NCBI GenBank assembly: GCA_027579435.1
Contig: JANBPK010000927.1
Span: forward strand, 60,535 to 124,534
Direction of reading: 5' to 3'
Length of the DNA: 64,000 nucleotides
Origin: Candolleomyces eurysporus
Taxonomy: Eukaryota > Basidiomycota > Agaricomycetes > Agaricales > Psathyrellaceae
In this document: in pieces, positions 32,601-44,008 of the stretch
Numbering within the stretch: the stretch's first letter is position 1
How the letters are laid out: each line of letters opens with the position of its first letter
Notes under the pieces: model-generated
The model's database searches: none
What the model saw: only the letters and a program-made list of their open reading frames with translations
What the model was told of the DNA's origin: nothing
Translations under genes and position numbers: made by a program

Positions 32601-35567
32601 AGGTCCACAAAAACAGCGTTGGGCAACACCGGCAGCAGCTCGAATCTCCACACGCCATATACCGCCAATCCGCTGACACCTGCCCGTCTGTGATGCACCG
32701 AGGTGCTGGTACCATACTCGACGATCGGGAAGATCGGTAATTGCGCGAAAGCAGCCTTTTGCCTCTCGGAGAACGAATTCCACGATGTATTGACCATGCA
32801 CTGGTTGAAGTGATTGAAGAGGAGCTGAGCCTTCTCATCCGATACGAATCCCACAAGGGCTTCCATGGCATCAAGGAGGGCGTGCATCTCGGTTACCGAC
32901 TTCAAGAACCCGAATTTTGTTAGGATATTCTTTGCTTCCGATGCAAAGGCGGTCGAGAGGAATGGGACTCCAAATTCACATAGGCATGCTGATAATGCTG
33001 GGTCGATCCCTGCCGAATCGAACACCGGTTCGCTTCGATTGGCTCGCCTCAGACCACCGGTGCATGGCAACACGTACTCGGACTCGAGCTCGGGGAGCAA
33101 TAGCGAGCAACTACCCCAGTTATCGGCCCAAATCCAGAACCTGGTGAGGAAGGCGACTGCGGCGTCATCTGCTTCGGTCTGTGAAGGCTCTAAGCCACAA
33201 CGAGAAGTTGGATGTAGGCCAAGATATCTGACAACTTGAGCGGGGTCGAGCCACTTGACGTTCAAAGCATGAGGGGCCTGTTGCCTAAACATTTCTACAG
33301 CTGGAGGTGGAAGGTCATCGAGGGAAATGGCGTTCTCGTCGCATGCGTGGAAAAGTTCAATGTCGGCGGTCTCGAGAAGAGTATGGATGTTTGGAGTGGT
33401 GCCCTGTTGAGCGAGGGAAACAAAGCTTCCTGAAACTGTAGGGATGACTGAGAGTCCGACTACATTGCTGATGTTATTCGACGAAAGCAAATATTGGAGG
33501 ATAATCAAGCGCGGTCGGGCCGGCGCATCGAGAAGACTTGAAGCGAAAGTGCCCTGTTAAGCCCGATACCGGTCAGAAACGGGATCAGTGGAGAGAAAAT
33601 ATCACATACCCTAAGTGCAGTTGATGCGCGTTCTGGAGTCAGGATACGATGGTTCCACTCAGGTAACGCCTCTATCATGCGGAAGAGGTGCTCGGGAGGA
33701 CGACAGACACTCATGCCTGTGTCAGCGAGAGCTTCCAGCACCTCATCGCTCGTGTTGGCGCAGGCAACGAGGATGTCCTGCAGACTCTTGAAGCCGTCCT
33801 GCCCAACGACAGGCCATACAGTGGCATCGTTTTCAAGAAGGATATACAACAGGTTCTTGGGGAACGACGCCCAATAGGCACTGTCGGATTCCGTGAAATG
33901 CTTCGTCATGGGCCAAGCCGAGAAGATATGAGTCGTTGGGGAGTGGATTGCGATAATTTCCAGAAGGTGGGACCACGCGCGAGGAATGAAGACATCGAAC
34001 AACAATTTGTTCCATTCTATGAGGATACTGAAAGGGAATAATATTCATGAGCATCGGTTCTATGTCAATTCATCGAGCACTTACTGGTCGTCGGATCCTG
34101 GGACGATCCCGTTTTCGCCGTGAGGACGTAGGTTCTGCCTCGAAGGTGTGAGCGAGAAGAGGGAATGAATATGAGCTGGGAATCCTGTCTTAATGGGGAG
34201 CCGTAGGAACGTGAACAGTTGACCGATGTCGGGCTCGATGTTATGGGTAGAGTTCAGCAAGAAGGCCAGACCAACATGGGCGCTCAATTTGTGCTTCTCC
34301 AGCACCTTCTCGCAAGGAGAGCCTGCACGGGTGGAGAGCAACTGCAACACATCGTCCTTCACGAAAGATCGGTGAATCACTAGCCATTCTTCGTCCTTGG
34401 CATTCGCTTCCTCAGCACTTTGAACATGGACCATCTGCTTGTAAACACCGTCTGACAATCGCCCGGCAAGTGCGATAGTGCAATGGGCCATCTCCATCAC
34501 GCGCCCTTCTTCGTCGATGATAGTGAATTCGATGGACCGGAGATGCTGCAAAAAGAGCATCGCGATGCTGAGCTCCCTTTGGATGAATTCCTGAAAGAGC
34601 TGCCGAATTTCTTCAGGTGATACAATCTTCTCTCGTATGTTCCCGGGTTCGGTCCTCAGAGGCAGACGAATGACTGTGCCGTCGAACGTTTCACCGTTCC
34701 AATTGAGTGGGAGGAAGTGCTCAAAGGTTTGGAGATGGTCGCGGATCGGTTCGACGGTCTCTGGCTTGACAGGAAAGCGAGCGCCGCCTCCGTCGCTGAA
34801 AGAAGACTGGGGGTCGAAGATAACCAGATCCTCTCCAGATAAGATTTGAAGGAAGTCGGTGATCTATCGATAGCGTCAATTATCATGTTATCCTGAACGG
34901 TATGCATGAGACTTGCATGATAGCAGGATCGGATGCCGATACCAAACTTTCCTATCTTCCTGAGATGGTCGTCAGCTCGGAGTCTCGAGGAATCCTTGAA
35001 GGTCAGACTCACGATGTGTCCTCCCTTTTGGAAGATCTACTAATATTTTGAAGCGCGACCCAGTCTTTCGGGGAGAACTTGGCGTTATTGAAAGCGAGCA
35101 GCGCAGGTCCTTGAGTCATGGCAATACTCGGATGACAGATCCTCTCAGATGGGTGCATTCGACAGTCCAACAAGAAAGTCTAACATTCATGTCAGGTCAG
35201 CAAACGTATTGAGCAGCAGAAAAGGGCGTCGCACCTGTACTGTAGCTTCCGCGTCGTCAGAGTTCTGAAGAATTTCGCGCAGCAATCCAGCGGAGAACGG
35301 GTAATTGTCTAGGATGGAGCGAATGGAGCCCAGGCGATCAACATTCTCCCCAAAGGCTGAAGAAGTCACCGCTGCAGGTTGGACAATATGACGGGGGAAG
35401 GCTGGCAGCTGAGTCTCATGGTCGACACCAAGGTGGCGCTCGGGCACCCGGGGACTAGGACGTTCCTCGAACAACGAGATGTCCCGCGCTCCGGGGTCAT
35501 CATCGAGAACGGCTACCAGCTGTTTGCTACGCCGCTGAAACGCTGGGTCTTGGTCGCTTGCTGACAT
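26671..35567 (-). CDS. Sacsin-like protein with two HSP90-type ATPase modules and a C-terminal BTB domain
   Basis: Thirteen exons: 35567-35235, 35179-35013, 34959-34917, 34863-34085, 34027-33610, 33553-31614, 31558-30892, 30814-30732, 30676-30604, 30554-27899, 27840-27068, 27010-26843, 26789-26671; about 2,738 aa. The first Bergerat-fold ATPase has its N-box at residues 95-107 (LLREILQNSDDAEA) and a glycine loop near 170 (IGKFGIGIRSCYH). A second lies near 1360-1440 (FLLEFLANAQDAGAS, NSIGQFGLGAL). This repeat arrangement is that of sacsin, a giant chaperone-like protein. Residues about 2520-2690 look like BTB/POZ (FTDILF, HPSLRGHRIYLAGCAPWF, YFYTGQPF). Two +1 shifts, the N at 28829 and an A8 run at 27697-27704, must be discounted. 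The third intron has a GC donor (GCAAGT). It is a paralog of the gene cut at the left edge. Confidence 0.82.
28829..28829. other. Single N that adds one base (assembly artefact)
   Basis: It follows a T-run in the sacsin-like gene. Dropping it rejoins AVEKF to the frame matching the paralog (FAKWVREGV). Confidence 0.85.
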
Positions 35568-35749
35568 GGCGACTTGAGTGAAGTCAAGGGGGGATCGCAG
35601 AAGGGAGGTAGTCCTGGTAGATATTGAGGCGAAAAAGGCCTCCCAGATTAGGTGGCACGAGTTCGAAGGAACGTTCTACTGAGTGAAGGGCGCATGTACG
35701 GTCTTGTTGTCTCTTGCAACAGCACATGAAGCGCATCGTTGCAGCGATC
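35568..35749. promoter_or_regulatory. Upstream region of the sacsin-like gene
   Basis: It holds the probable promoter and leader of the 8.9-kb gene below. No TATA box was seen. The degenerate repeat array begins just beyond it. Confidence 0.35.
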
Positions 35750-36860
35750 GGATCGATCCTAACGGTGCTTGGACCCAAAACGGTTCGGGTGGACTCTTGA
35801 AATGCTGTTTCCGATGCAAGGAACTACGATGTACCCGAGCCTCGAGGCCGTGGATGTCAATGGAATTAAGTTCCAGAAATTTGGCTGCAACGCGCCACGG
35901 GAATCCGAAGGGAGTCAAAGTGCGATAAATATAAATAGATTCGTCTGGGTCTCCTTGGTCTTCATCGGGTACGAGTGATTTGAATCCGCTTTCACAGTGA
36001 CACCTAGGTCGGAAAGCCGAATCAGAGTGTCCGTCTACGTATTGGCCCTGCGAAACTTATCAACCGCAGCCACCTAGCAAGAAGTCTGGGAATGAAGAAA
36101 TGCACCTCATGAAGAAAAAANCGTCGAACGTTTCTATCAAGCACGGCAACAACGTGTAGAAACTCTGTAGAACGATCGGGTGTGATACGTGGTTGGATGC
36201 TGTCCTTGGTTTGAAGATCCGTGGAGTACTCAGGCGCTATTTCAATTGAGTCCCGGCAGACTGGCTGCAATGTGCCAGGAAGTTTCATAGGAAGCCAGAG
36301 TACGATCTCCTCTTACTCGGCATTCGCGGAATGCAATCTGGGATGCGATTAGAAACCGCTCTCGCAGCGACAACAAGGTGGGAAGCAGAACGAGGCGTTC
36401 CGCCTACATATTAGACCTGCAAGACGCGTCAGCTACTAAGCGACTGGCACCTTAGCGAGGAGATCTAGAAAACGTACCCCAACGAGGAAATGCGCCGAAC
36501 ATTTCTATTAAGCATCACGATAGCGTGTAGAGATTGTGTAAGACGCTCGGCAGAGATACTTCCTTGATATGCCCTTCTTGGTCTAAAGAGCGCGAGATGT
36601 TCGAACCTCGAGGCTGACATCGAGCTTCTCGAGCGCTTTTCGCAATTGAGTACCACCACACTGGCTGCAACGTGCCTTGGACATCACAGAGGAAGCCAGC
36701 ACACGAGCGCTTTTAATCAGCTTCTACGGCAGCACCATGATCGGAAAGGCGCCTACAATTTGAACCTGTAAGACATATCAACCGCTAAGTAACCTGAAGT
36801 GGTACCTGCTAAGAAGGAACATGGGAGACGTACCACAACGTTGCAGGTACCAGTCCGAGG
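35750..36860. pseudogene. Tandem array of decayed DUF2470 gene 3' ends (about 380-400 bp units)
   Basis: Three to four degenerate units are recognisable. A GGCTGCAA-C/T-G-C/T-GCC block recurs at about 35882, 36260 and 36662, spaced 378 and 402 bp. A segment like the last exon of the DUF2470 genes (AATCCGCTTTC, CAGCGAC, then TCGGAAA) recurs at about 35979, 36352 and 36715, and again in the intact gene at 37078. A following block matches the end of exon 3 of the intact genes (CGTACCCC, then TCGAA, TTCTATCAAGCA and similar) at 36110 and 36470. All copies have stops and indels. They look like relics of an expanding and decaying tandem family. The N at 36121 is in one unit. Confidence 0.65.
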
Positions 36861-37032
36861 CACTAACCGTACCTGGCGTGGCCAAAAACCCGTTCTGAGC
36901 CATCTCTTGAGATACTATTGTTAGTTTGGGGAGCTGCGATTGGCTCGAGCATTGAAACTGCGAATGCGAATGTCGAAACTCAAGTGAGAGGTGGCACGAG
37001 GCAATAATTAAGAAAGATGGTTTCATTTCGAT

Positions 37033-37879
37033 CTACTCGGTCTTGGTCATGGCAGACTGAATACGAGCACTTTGAATCCGCTTTCGCAGCGACGCCAAGA
37101 TCGGAAAACCGAACAAGAGCGATGTACCTGCATATTGAACCTACAAGCAAGACTCATTCATCAGCTGCACAGCCACCGCTTCCACCTCCCTGCAAGAAGA
37201 GGGATAAGCGGAATAGAATAGAACGTACCCCGACAAAGAAAGGCGTCGAATGCTTCCAGCACAAGGACGCCGTATACGAACTCTGCAAAACATGGCATAC
37301 CACGGCGAACCAGAACCCAAAAGCGTATGGTTTCGCTCCGATGTACTCTCTCGCGAAGTGGAAAGGAGCGGTCAGCAATGAGCCTCTTGGGAGGCTTTCT
37401 GCGAAATGAGGAAGCAGTGATAAGGTGGAGAAGATGGCTAGTGGGATGACTTGTAAAGGGAGCTCAAATATGTCGATGCGGGGAGGTTTGGCCTTTGGTA
37501 TAGCGTCATTTTCCATCCATCATTACAACAATGGAAGGAGTTGCATACCATCCCCAGGCCTTCTTGAGCGACCGCCTTCATCTCTAATAAGCGTGGCTTG
37601 ACGTCGTCCGGTCCTTGCAAAGGAGGCTTGAAAGGGACCACAACGTCCTTCTTGGATCCATTTTTGAAGGTACACAATAGAGTCATGTTCTGAGAGTATC
37701 CTTCGTAAGTAGCGTGTCAGTTATGATATCTCAGAATACACACGCACCTTGATAGTAATACCAGTCATCTCAGCAATCGCAACTTCCTCTTTGAACTTTC
37801 CAAACCACTTGGCGAAAACGGCTAACGCATCTGGGTCATTGGAGAGGAAGCTGGCATGCTCAGCTAGTAGGTAGGCCAT
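37033..37879 (-). CDS. DUF2470 membrane protein (copy A)
   Basis: Four exons: 37879-37748, 37689-37549, 37492-37229, 37140-37033; 214 aa. Residues 1-90 form a DUF2470-like domain (FAKWFGKFKEEVAIAEMTGI, then TLLCTFKNGSKKDVVVPF and DDVKPRLLEMKAVAQEGLGM). That fold occurs at the C terminus of heme-degrading HugZ-like and FMN-binding split-barrel proteins. The C-terminal half is membrane-like, with several hydrophobic helices and an invariant SLCWKHSTPFFVG. All splice sites were fixed by alignment to the neighbouring copy B, which has identical intron positions and phases. Function unknown; a membrane-bound heme or redox role would be speculation. Confidence 0.8.
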
Positions 37880-38357
37880 CCTTCGAAGAATGGAGATCAA
37901 CGAAGGGGAAGTTTGGGCGGTGAATGGACAAACAGAAACGAATGTCTGAATTTATGAATTATCAGCCAATGATGGAGTGGGTGACCCCGGTAAAATCCAA
38001 GGAAAGGAACCATATTACATCCCGTAAGGATGTCATGGGATCATTTAAACCATCTGCGCAGCGGGTAGTCAGCGCCGATAGAGAACGGATCGATATGGAG
38101 GATCAACTTACGGGGTTGGACCAGCAACTGTTGCCGTTTGAGAAAATTCCAAGGTGAGTAGGACTGATGAATCAGCTCTCGAGCGGAGCGGGGAGAGGAC
38201 GTACTTTGCCATAGTGGCTCGCACCGCAAAGGAAGGGATGGAGGGCGGGTGAAGCAATAAATTGAAATAAAAACGTACAATAACAATATGATACAAACAT
38301 ATCACGCCTCTCTATCCTTGACGTGAAGGGGAGAATGCCAATAAAATAACGCGAGGT
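37880..38357. other. Spacer between the DUF2470 copies
   Basis: A 37-codon spliced frame can be built on the minus strand from an ATG near 38212 (KYVLSPLRSRADSSVLL), ending near 38035. Support is weak and it is not called as a gene. The copy A promoter lies within this stretch. Confidence 0.3.
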
Positions 38358-39178
38358 TTACTCTATCTTCATGACAGAGTCAATACGAGCTCCCTGGACC
38401 CGTTTCCGCATCGAACTCCAGATAGGCATCCCGAAGTAGAGCGTTGCCCCGACATATTGAAGCTTTTGAGTTATCAGATAATTGGTCAGCTTCAAGGCAT
38501 CACGGCTGTTGGAGAACACACGTACCCCAACAAAGAATGGTGTCGAGTGCTTCCAGCACAACGAGATTGTGTACAAGCTCTCCAGCACGTGGGCAGCGGC
38601 CATGAACCAAAAGCTGAACGCGAAGGGTTTGGTCCCTAGATACTCTCTCGCGAAATTAATGGGAGTAGCAAAGGGGGAAGAGCTATTCTCTGGAGCCCAG
38701 TGTGCAATGACACAAAGGGTAATAAAGATGCCTGGTCTAATGGCAGCTTTAGGAAAGACGAAAGTGTCGATGCGGGGAGCTTTGATCTATTGACAGGCTA
38801 ATTAGAGCACCTTCACCAGGTAGATATTGTGGTTCCACGCACCATCCCAAGTCCTTCCTGAGCGACTGCCTTCATCTCGAGCAGCCGCGGTTTGACATCG
38901 TCGTAGCCCCGCAGTGGAGGCTCAATGGGGACCTCAACCTCTTTCTTCGACCCATCCTTGAACCAACACAACAAGCTTATGGTCTAACACCTTCTTCAGC
39001 CCACACTTTCAGCTTTCAGATGTACAAAACAGACCTTGGTCGTGATGCCAGTCATCTTAGCACTTGCAATAGGCTCCTTGACCTTCCCGTACCATTTCGC
39101 GTAGGCCACGAGGGTGTCCGGGTGGTTGGACATGTACATGCACAGGAAGGCAGACTTTTCAGCGACTGGGTCGGTCAT
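38357..39178 (-). CDS. DUF2470 membrane protein (copy B)
   Basis: Four exons: 39178-39035, 38983-38843, 38786-38526, 38462-38358; 216 aa, ATG at 39178. It opens with NHPDTLVAYAKWYGKV and KMTGIT. It continues with LLCWFKDGSKKEVEVPIEPP and DDVKPRLLEMKAVAQEGLGM, then a membrane half ending SLCWKHSTPFFVG and a basic tail. It is a head-to-tail duplicate of copy A (37033-37879), with the same three intron positions. The tail exons diverge most. Duplication was recent enough for exon alignment by eye, yet the introns differ fully in sequence. Confidence 0.82.
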
Positions 39179-39702
39179 TGTGCAAGAGTTGTGCTGGATG
39201 GAGGAGTAAGCTGAAGAAGGGTAAAGGCCCTGGGTTCATCATGATGGATTGGGAAACGCAGAGAACCCGGTGCCGACAGGGTCGTCGCATCCTTGGGTTA
39301 GGGTCGCGTAAGCCTGCCGCCCAGTTCGCACGGTCCCGACGCGTCGGGCCCTGGCGCCTTTATTTCGTCCATCACCTTCAAAGTTTGTACCAAACCGACA
39401 ACGAAAGCCTCTCAGGTGATAATAATGGCCAGTACATTACTCAGGCTACATGCTCAGCTCAATCTCGTACACTACGGCCCTCGTCGAATGCGATGAGCAA
39501 GTGTCAGTCAACGACGATGCAGTGCAGATATGACAGCCAACGCCCCAGATAGACAGCAACGAAGTATTTAGGCGACGTAGCGCCGAAAAAAGGCTCGTGG
39601 CACCTCTTTGAACCTCACACACAGCCCTGGTACCCATCGCTCAACCTTCGTTTCAAACCGTGACCTACAGAGCAGTCGCCTCCCTGCCCTCCTCCAACAG
39701 CC
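39179..39702. other. Divergent intergenic region
   Basis: It separates the DUF2470 copy B start (minus) from the F-box-like start (plus), so it holds both promoters. No clear TATA box was seen. Confidence 0.4.
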
Positions 39703-41591
39703 ATGCCAGCGACAGGCGACGACCTCGCACCAGAGATATGGCTTGCCATTGCTGATGAAGTGGCTGCTTCAGATAGGTACTCTAGTGGTCGGCTGCCGAG
39801 TCGATATATGGCAGTCAACCGAGTCTTCTTCAACCTGTATCTGGACACCGTCTACGGGGATGTCCAGTGGACCAAACTCGACAAGGATATGATGACGCAG
39901 CTGAAGAGACTTCAGTATGTTTGCCATCCATCTACTATTGCAGCGATGCTTACCCCCATATTCAGGCAACCCATAATTGCCAGTCATGTTAGAAGCCTCA
40001 GAATTCACGCCTGGTTCATCGACTACCTGATGAAGCGGGATGCCAAGACGACTATACCGTCCACTCTGCGCGCCCGTATCCTCTCCCTCTTCAACGCTAA
40101 TGCAAAACCCCACCCTTCCAATCAAGCCCAGACCAGGCTTATATCCAGCGTTTCCTCGAAGACCATCATGGACCTCATGATCTCTGCCATTCACAACATG
40201 AAAAGTGTCACCGAATACCACTTCGAACTCAGAGATCTCAGGCTCACCAAAGACTCATCGCGCTTTCTCGTCGCATCTCGCCAAGCCTTCAGCTTCAGCC
40301 TGCGCAAATTGTCCGTCCACACCACCATCTTCAAATTCAAATCCGTTCTCGCACTCTCCGATTTCGAGCACCTCGAGGAATTAGAGCTGCATTTCGACTA
40401 TCAATGCCACCGCGCCCATGGAGAGGATGCACATGAAGCATCCAAGTTCGCCGAAGCACAAGAGTTGAAGGACACCATCGTACCATTCATCAACCTTCGT
40501 AAAGAGACGATTCAATCTCTCACAATCGCCTCGTACTCCACAGTCGATTTATCGGATTTCTTCAAGTCTATCGGTCCTTTCAGATCTCTTCGTCGACTCT
40601 CAGCTAACATCTGCCTGGATACCAAACAACTCTCCGACTCCAAAGCTCTCGTAGATTTCATCTACAACCATAGAGGTTCCATGATTGAGTTGGAAATTCG
40701 CCCTCGACCTCCCGAAGAAGAATTTATCAACGCCGAGGATACTGCCGCGCGACGCAGAGAATCAGCTGTCAGGATCCAAAAGGCTTTACTCGGACATAGA
40801 GATGTTGCCCGGTCGCTCGAGGGCCTTCAAATACCCGCTGGGGATCTGAATGCATGCTTAGCACTCATAGATCGTTCCTCACATTCGTTGACCCACTTAT
40901 CGTTGACCGACTGGTTTTTCGGCCTAGAAGATTTGAAGAGGGTGCTAAACCTCTTCGCTTCGAACCCTTTCCGTCTCAAATCTTTGTTCGTTTGGGTACA
41001 AGACCTGTCTGTGCCCCTCCTTCAGCTGCTCGCGGGCAGGTTACCCGGACTTCATTCGCTAGTCCTTCTCTTTGAAACATGCACCAGCAACCATAGTCGT
41101 GAGGCGAGCTTGTCTCTTTTTCCTGATAATGCCTATATGCGTCTGACTCCAAGGATTTTCAGCTGCAGGACCATTTTTTTCACCAACTCGGAGTCTCTTC
41201 CAAAGAAGGTCGGCTCGATTGGCAACTCGAGCACATCAGCATCTTTCAGATGAGACAAGGGATTAGCCCAGAGGACGCGGAGTTATTGGGTATTCCATCG
41301 ACTGACCGATACACAGACCAAACGTACACGATCGCCGTGTCCGCCGCCATCCCTTCTATCAAGAGCTCTAAAGGTATCCAATGGCACAGAAAACTCCCAC
41401 CTAGGCGAATCAACAGCGCACCACCTCACCCGTATGGATAATCGCCATCACCTTCGCAATCTATGCGTCTCCCGCTTGTCAGAATCCTCGATGGTGACGG
41501 AATTGACGTCGAGCCTTCGGGCTTTGTGCACGAGATGGATCATAGTGGATCGGAAGAGGAAGGAAGCAAGGTTACGGTGATGGATTCTTAG
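39703..41591 (+). CDS. F-box/LRR-like protein
   Basis: Three exons: 39703-41103, 41154-41431, 41483-41591; 595 aa. The N terminus (LAPEIWLAIADEVAASDRYS, then MAVNRVFFNLYLDTVYGDVQW) is an F-box-like helical motif of the kind expanded in agarics, where such proteins feed SCF ubiquitin ligases. The rest is a leucine-rich series (LRKLSVHTTIFKF, LEELELHF, LRRLSANICL, LTHLSLTDW, LHSLVLLFE). The second exon adds DWQLEHISIFQ and AAIPSIKS, the usual C-terminal pattern. The intron between exons 1 and 2 (50 bp, CTGAC branch site) needs a GC donor (GAG|GCGAGC); without it the frame breaks. The last intron was inferred from a 51-bp GTATGG-CAG interval. Confidence 0.75.
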
Positions 41592-42133
41592 AGACGTCCT
41601 GCGTGGAAGGGCATGCTGCCGTCGGGAGTCGCAGGGGAGAGAGCGGAGAGGCGGGATGTGAAGAGCGTGCTTTCAAGGTGTGACATGACGAGCACGAATT
41701 ACAAGAGGTAGCAGGAGGACTACGTACAAGTGTTTCGACTCGTCCAGCGCCATTTTTGTTGGACGTGCAAAGCAGTCTGGGGCAGGTCGTGGTTCATCGG
41801 ACCGAAGCGTATAATACCCATCTAGTGTACCAAACCACAATCTTTGTCACAATAGATTTTCGATGGTGAAATAGCGGAAGTTACGCCCGGCTTGCCAAGT
41901 CAAAAGGTAGCAGGGAATGAGAATAGAGGGAGGTATTAGAAGACTAATATGCATGTATTTTCTTACTATTGAAGACGTTTATATGAACCCTAAGGACCGA
42001 ATTATGAACTGCATATAGAAGGTACGATGTATCAATATATGAGCCCAGAGCAGCAAGTAGGATGGCTGTTCTGAACATTGAAGATAAACATATCAAGAAA
42101 CGCGTCTGGAGCATCGGCTGGCAAAAGGGAGCT
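41592..42133. other. Convergent intergenic region
   Basis: The 3' flanks of the F-box-like and dienelactone hydrolase genes. Nothing else was recognised. Confidence 0.4.
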
Positions 42134-43398
42134 TTACCCAACAACCAAAGTCTTTTTAAACCAGGAAATGGTCTGCTCCAAAGCCTTTTCGTGCGCTTCG
42201 ACGATCTCGGGGTATGCGAGGTTTGGACGGGCTGCGAAGCCGTGCTGGGTGCCTGCATGAGAAACCAGTCAGTAACGCAAGGATGGTGTTGATTTAAAGG
42301 ATAGGATATGTATGGAGAGGGTAACCTGCCTGGATAATCTTTGAATTCGTATTCGACATGTTCAGGTTTGTCCTTCTTAGCTGCGAAAATGGCCTCTGCA
42401 GAAAGTCTCGTTGCATGGGGTACAAACATGTCCACTATTAGTTAGAATGTCAGTAAATCATAGCCTTTTCATAGCCAGGAAAATGAGGAAGGAACGCAGA
42501 GAGCTCAAAAGGGACAGAAAGCGAGAAGTAGCCGGTGTGAAATAAACAGATACGGAGCATGAAAGAAGTAGGGAACTAACCTTCAGGACATGCCCACGAA
42601 GAAGGAACCTTCATCTGCCTGACTTCCTTCATGCTAAACTGGCCAGGATGACAGACGACTACGCTGTGGATAGAGCTCGTTGAGGCCAGGCGGATGACGG
42701 CCGAGCCTCCGTAGCAGTAGCTGGTATAGAATCATAAACGTTTCATTCGAGGTTAGCTCGAGGACGATGAAACAGGAGAAGGTGAAGCCCTCACCCAACA
42801 GCCCCTATCTTCTCATAATGAGGCTTCTTCTCCTTCAACAAAGCGAAGAACTGTCGTTGGATCGTGTTTCGTTCGTCACACTCAATGGCAAATTGAAAGG
42901 ACAAGCACGCACCGAAGCCAGCCTCGCATCCACGACGCTTGGTCGGCTGCTGATGAACGCAGGTATCGATGGGATTCCGTTTAGAAAGATGAACTTGATC
43001 CAATCCAGTATGGACATCTTCTGCGAGGCTTTATCCGGCCCAGACATTGCGTTGAGGGGGATCAAAGGTCTCCCTGCAGCATGCAGAGGCAACGTCCATG
43101 TCAACGCGTCGTTCGAGTGAGAGAAGCTAGAATGAGACGTACCCTGAAAGTAGTCAGGAATCCACACGTCACATTCAAGTGACGTGGATATCTTGTCTGC
43201 GATAACCTTGCAATTCTTGAGAGGAAGGCCAAATCCATCGGTTAGCAAGACCACTGCTCGCTTCGACGTGTTCGAGCCGCTGCTGCTTGCATCTTGGCTT
43301 TGGAAGGTGGTAAAGTAGGCTCCTTGGAATTCCGCCTGAATGGAGCCCCTGGGTTCTCCCGGAAGCTCGTAGCCTTCAACGCATTTGGGGCAGGACAT
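42134..43398 (-). CDS. Dienelactone hydrolase family protein
   Basis: Six exons: 43398-43143, 43073-42913, 42850-42795, 42720-42581, 42434-42330, 42252-42134; 278 aa. An alpha/beta hydrolase of the DLH family. It shows AVVLLTDGFGLPLKNCKVIA, VWIPDYFQG, the nucleophile elbow GYCYGGSAV with catalytic Cys, and the catalytic His in GTQHGFAARPNLAYPEIVEAH. The fungal proteins occur in the cytosol and hydrolyse dienelactone-type or related esters. In several species they are linked to aromatic or toxic-ester breakdown; the substrate here is unknown. The fifth intron is GC-AG (CCAG|GCAGGT). It is the only choice that keeps GTQHGF in frame. A 146-bp fourth intron is long for this genome. Confidence 0.88.
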
Positions 43399-43473
43399 GA
43401 TGGGAGGCTCAGGTGAGTGGGTGGTGAGAGATAAAAGAAAGGAACGTTTCGTGACACTGTGAATGCAAGAGTT

Positions 43474-43483
43474 AAATATATAT
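43474..43483 (-). promoter_or_regulatory. TATA-like box of the dienelactone hydrolase gene
   Basis: TATATATTTA on the minus strand, about 75 bp upstream of the ATG at 43398, next to a TG-rich tract. Confidence 0.5.
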
Positions 43484-43859
43484 GTGTGTATGTGTGTGAT
43501 TTCCGTTTACGCTTATGGTGTTATCTGCGTCCGATGACCTATAGGCGTTTATTGCGGGTCATGCTACCCCTGATTGAAGTCCTTTGCGGTAAGGAGCGAG
43601 GTCAAAGTGCCTGAAGCTTGATAATTGACAGACAGACATTCGACGATCCTAGTGCAGGTACTACAAGCCCCGAGCTCGATCTGTTGGAAAGTTGAAACTA
43701 AAACATAAACACAACTAGGTTTGGTGTCCGTATTCCTGGAATATATGGAGGATCTAAACAAGATTTGTATTGAGAGTATTACTCTCGTGAACCAACGGAG
43801 TCAGTGAGAGAACAGGGTGATCAGCGCACTGCCACTAACCACATTGGATTGTACTTTGC

Positions 43860-43912
43860 CTGTCTGTGTTTGTATCTTTGCCTGTCTGTGTATCTTTGTC
43901 TGTCTGTGTTTG
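43860..43912 (+). repeat. CTGT/TGTG-rich simple repeat
   Basis: Three near-copies of a CTGTCTGTGT-T/A-T block with interspersed ATCTTTG. The open frame across it (VCVCIFACLCIFVCLC) is a low-complexity artefact. Confidence 0.6.
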
Positions 43913-43956
43913 ATCTCGACCGTGTTGCCAAGCTGTAGCCCGCCTCTACCAAGCAC

Positions 43957-44008
43957 ATTCATTCCCTCACTGTTAGCGCATGATTCATTCCCTCATTGTT
44001 AGCGCATG
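43957..44008 (+). repeat. Perfectly abutting 26-bp direct duplication
   Basis: ATTCATTCCCTCACTGTTAG followed by CGCATG repeats immediately with one C-to-T change (43957-43982 and 43983-44008), a recent tandem slip. Confidence 0.75.

Noticed and set aside
38035..38212. 37-aa spliced gene upstream of DUF2470 copy A
   Set aside because: Very short, no conserved pattern, and the acceptor lies just before a stop; kept only as a note in the spacer entry.
43817..44002. Cys/Val-rich small protein
   Set aside because: The frame is produced by the CTGT/TGTG simple repeat and shows only repeat-driven residues.
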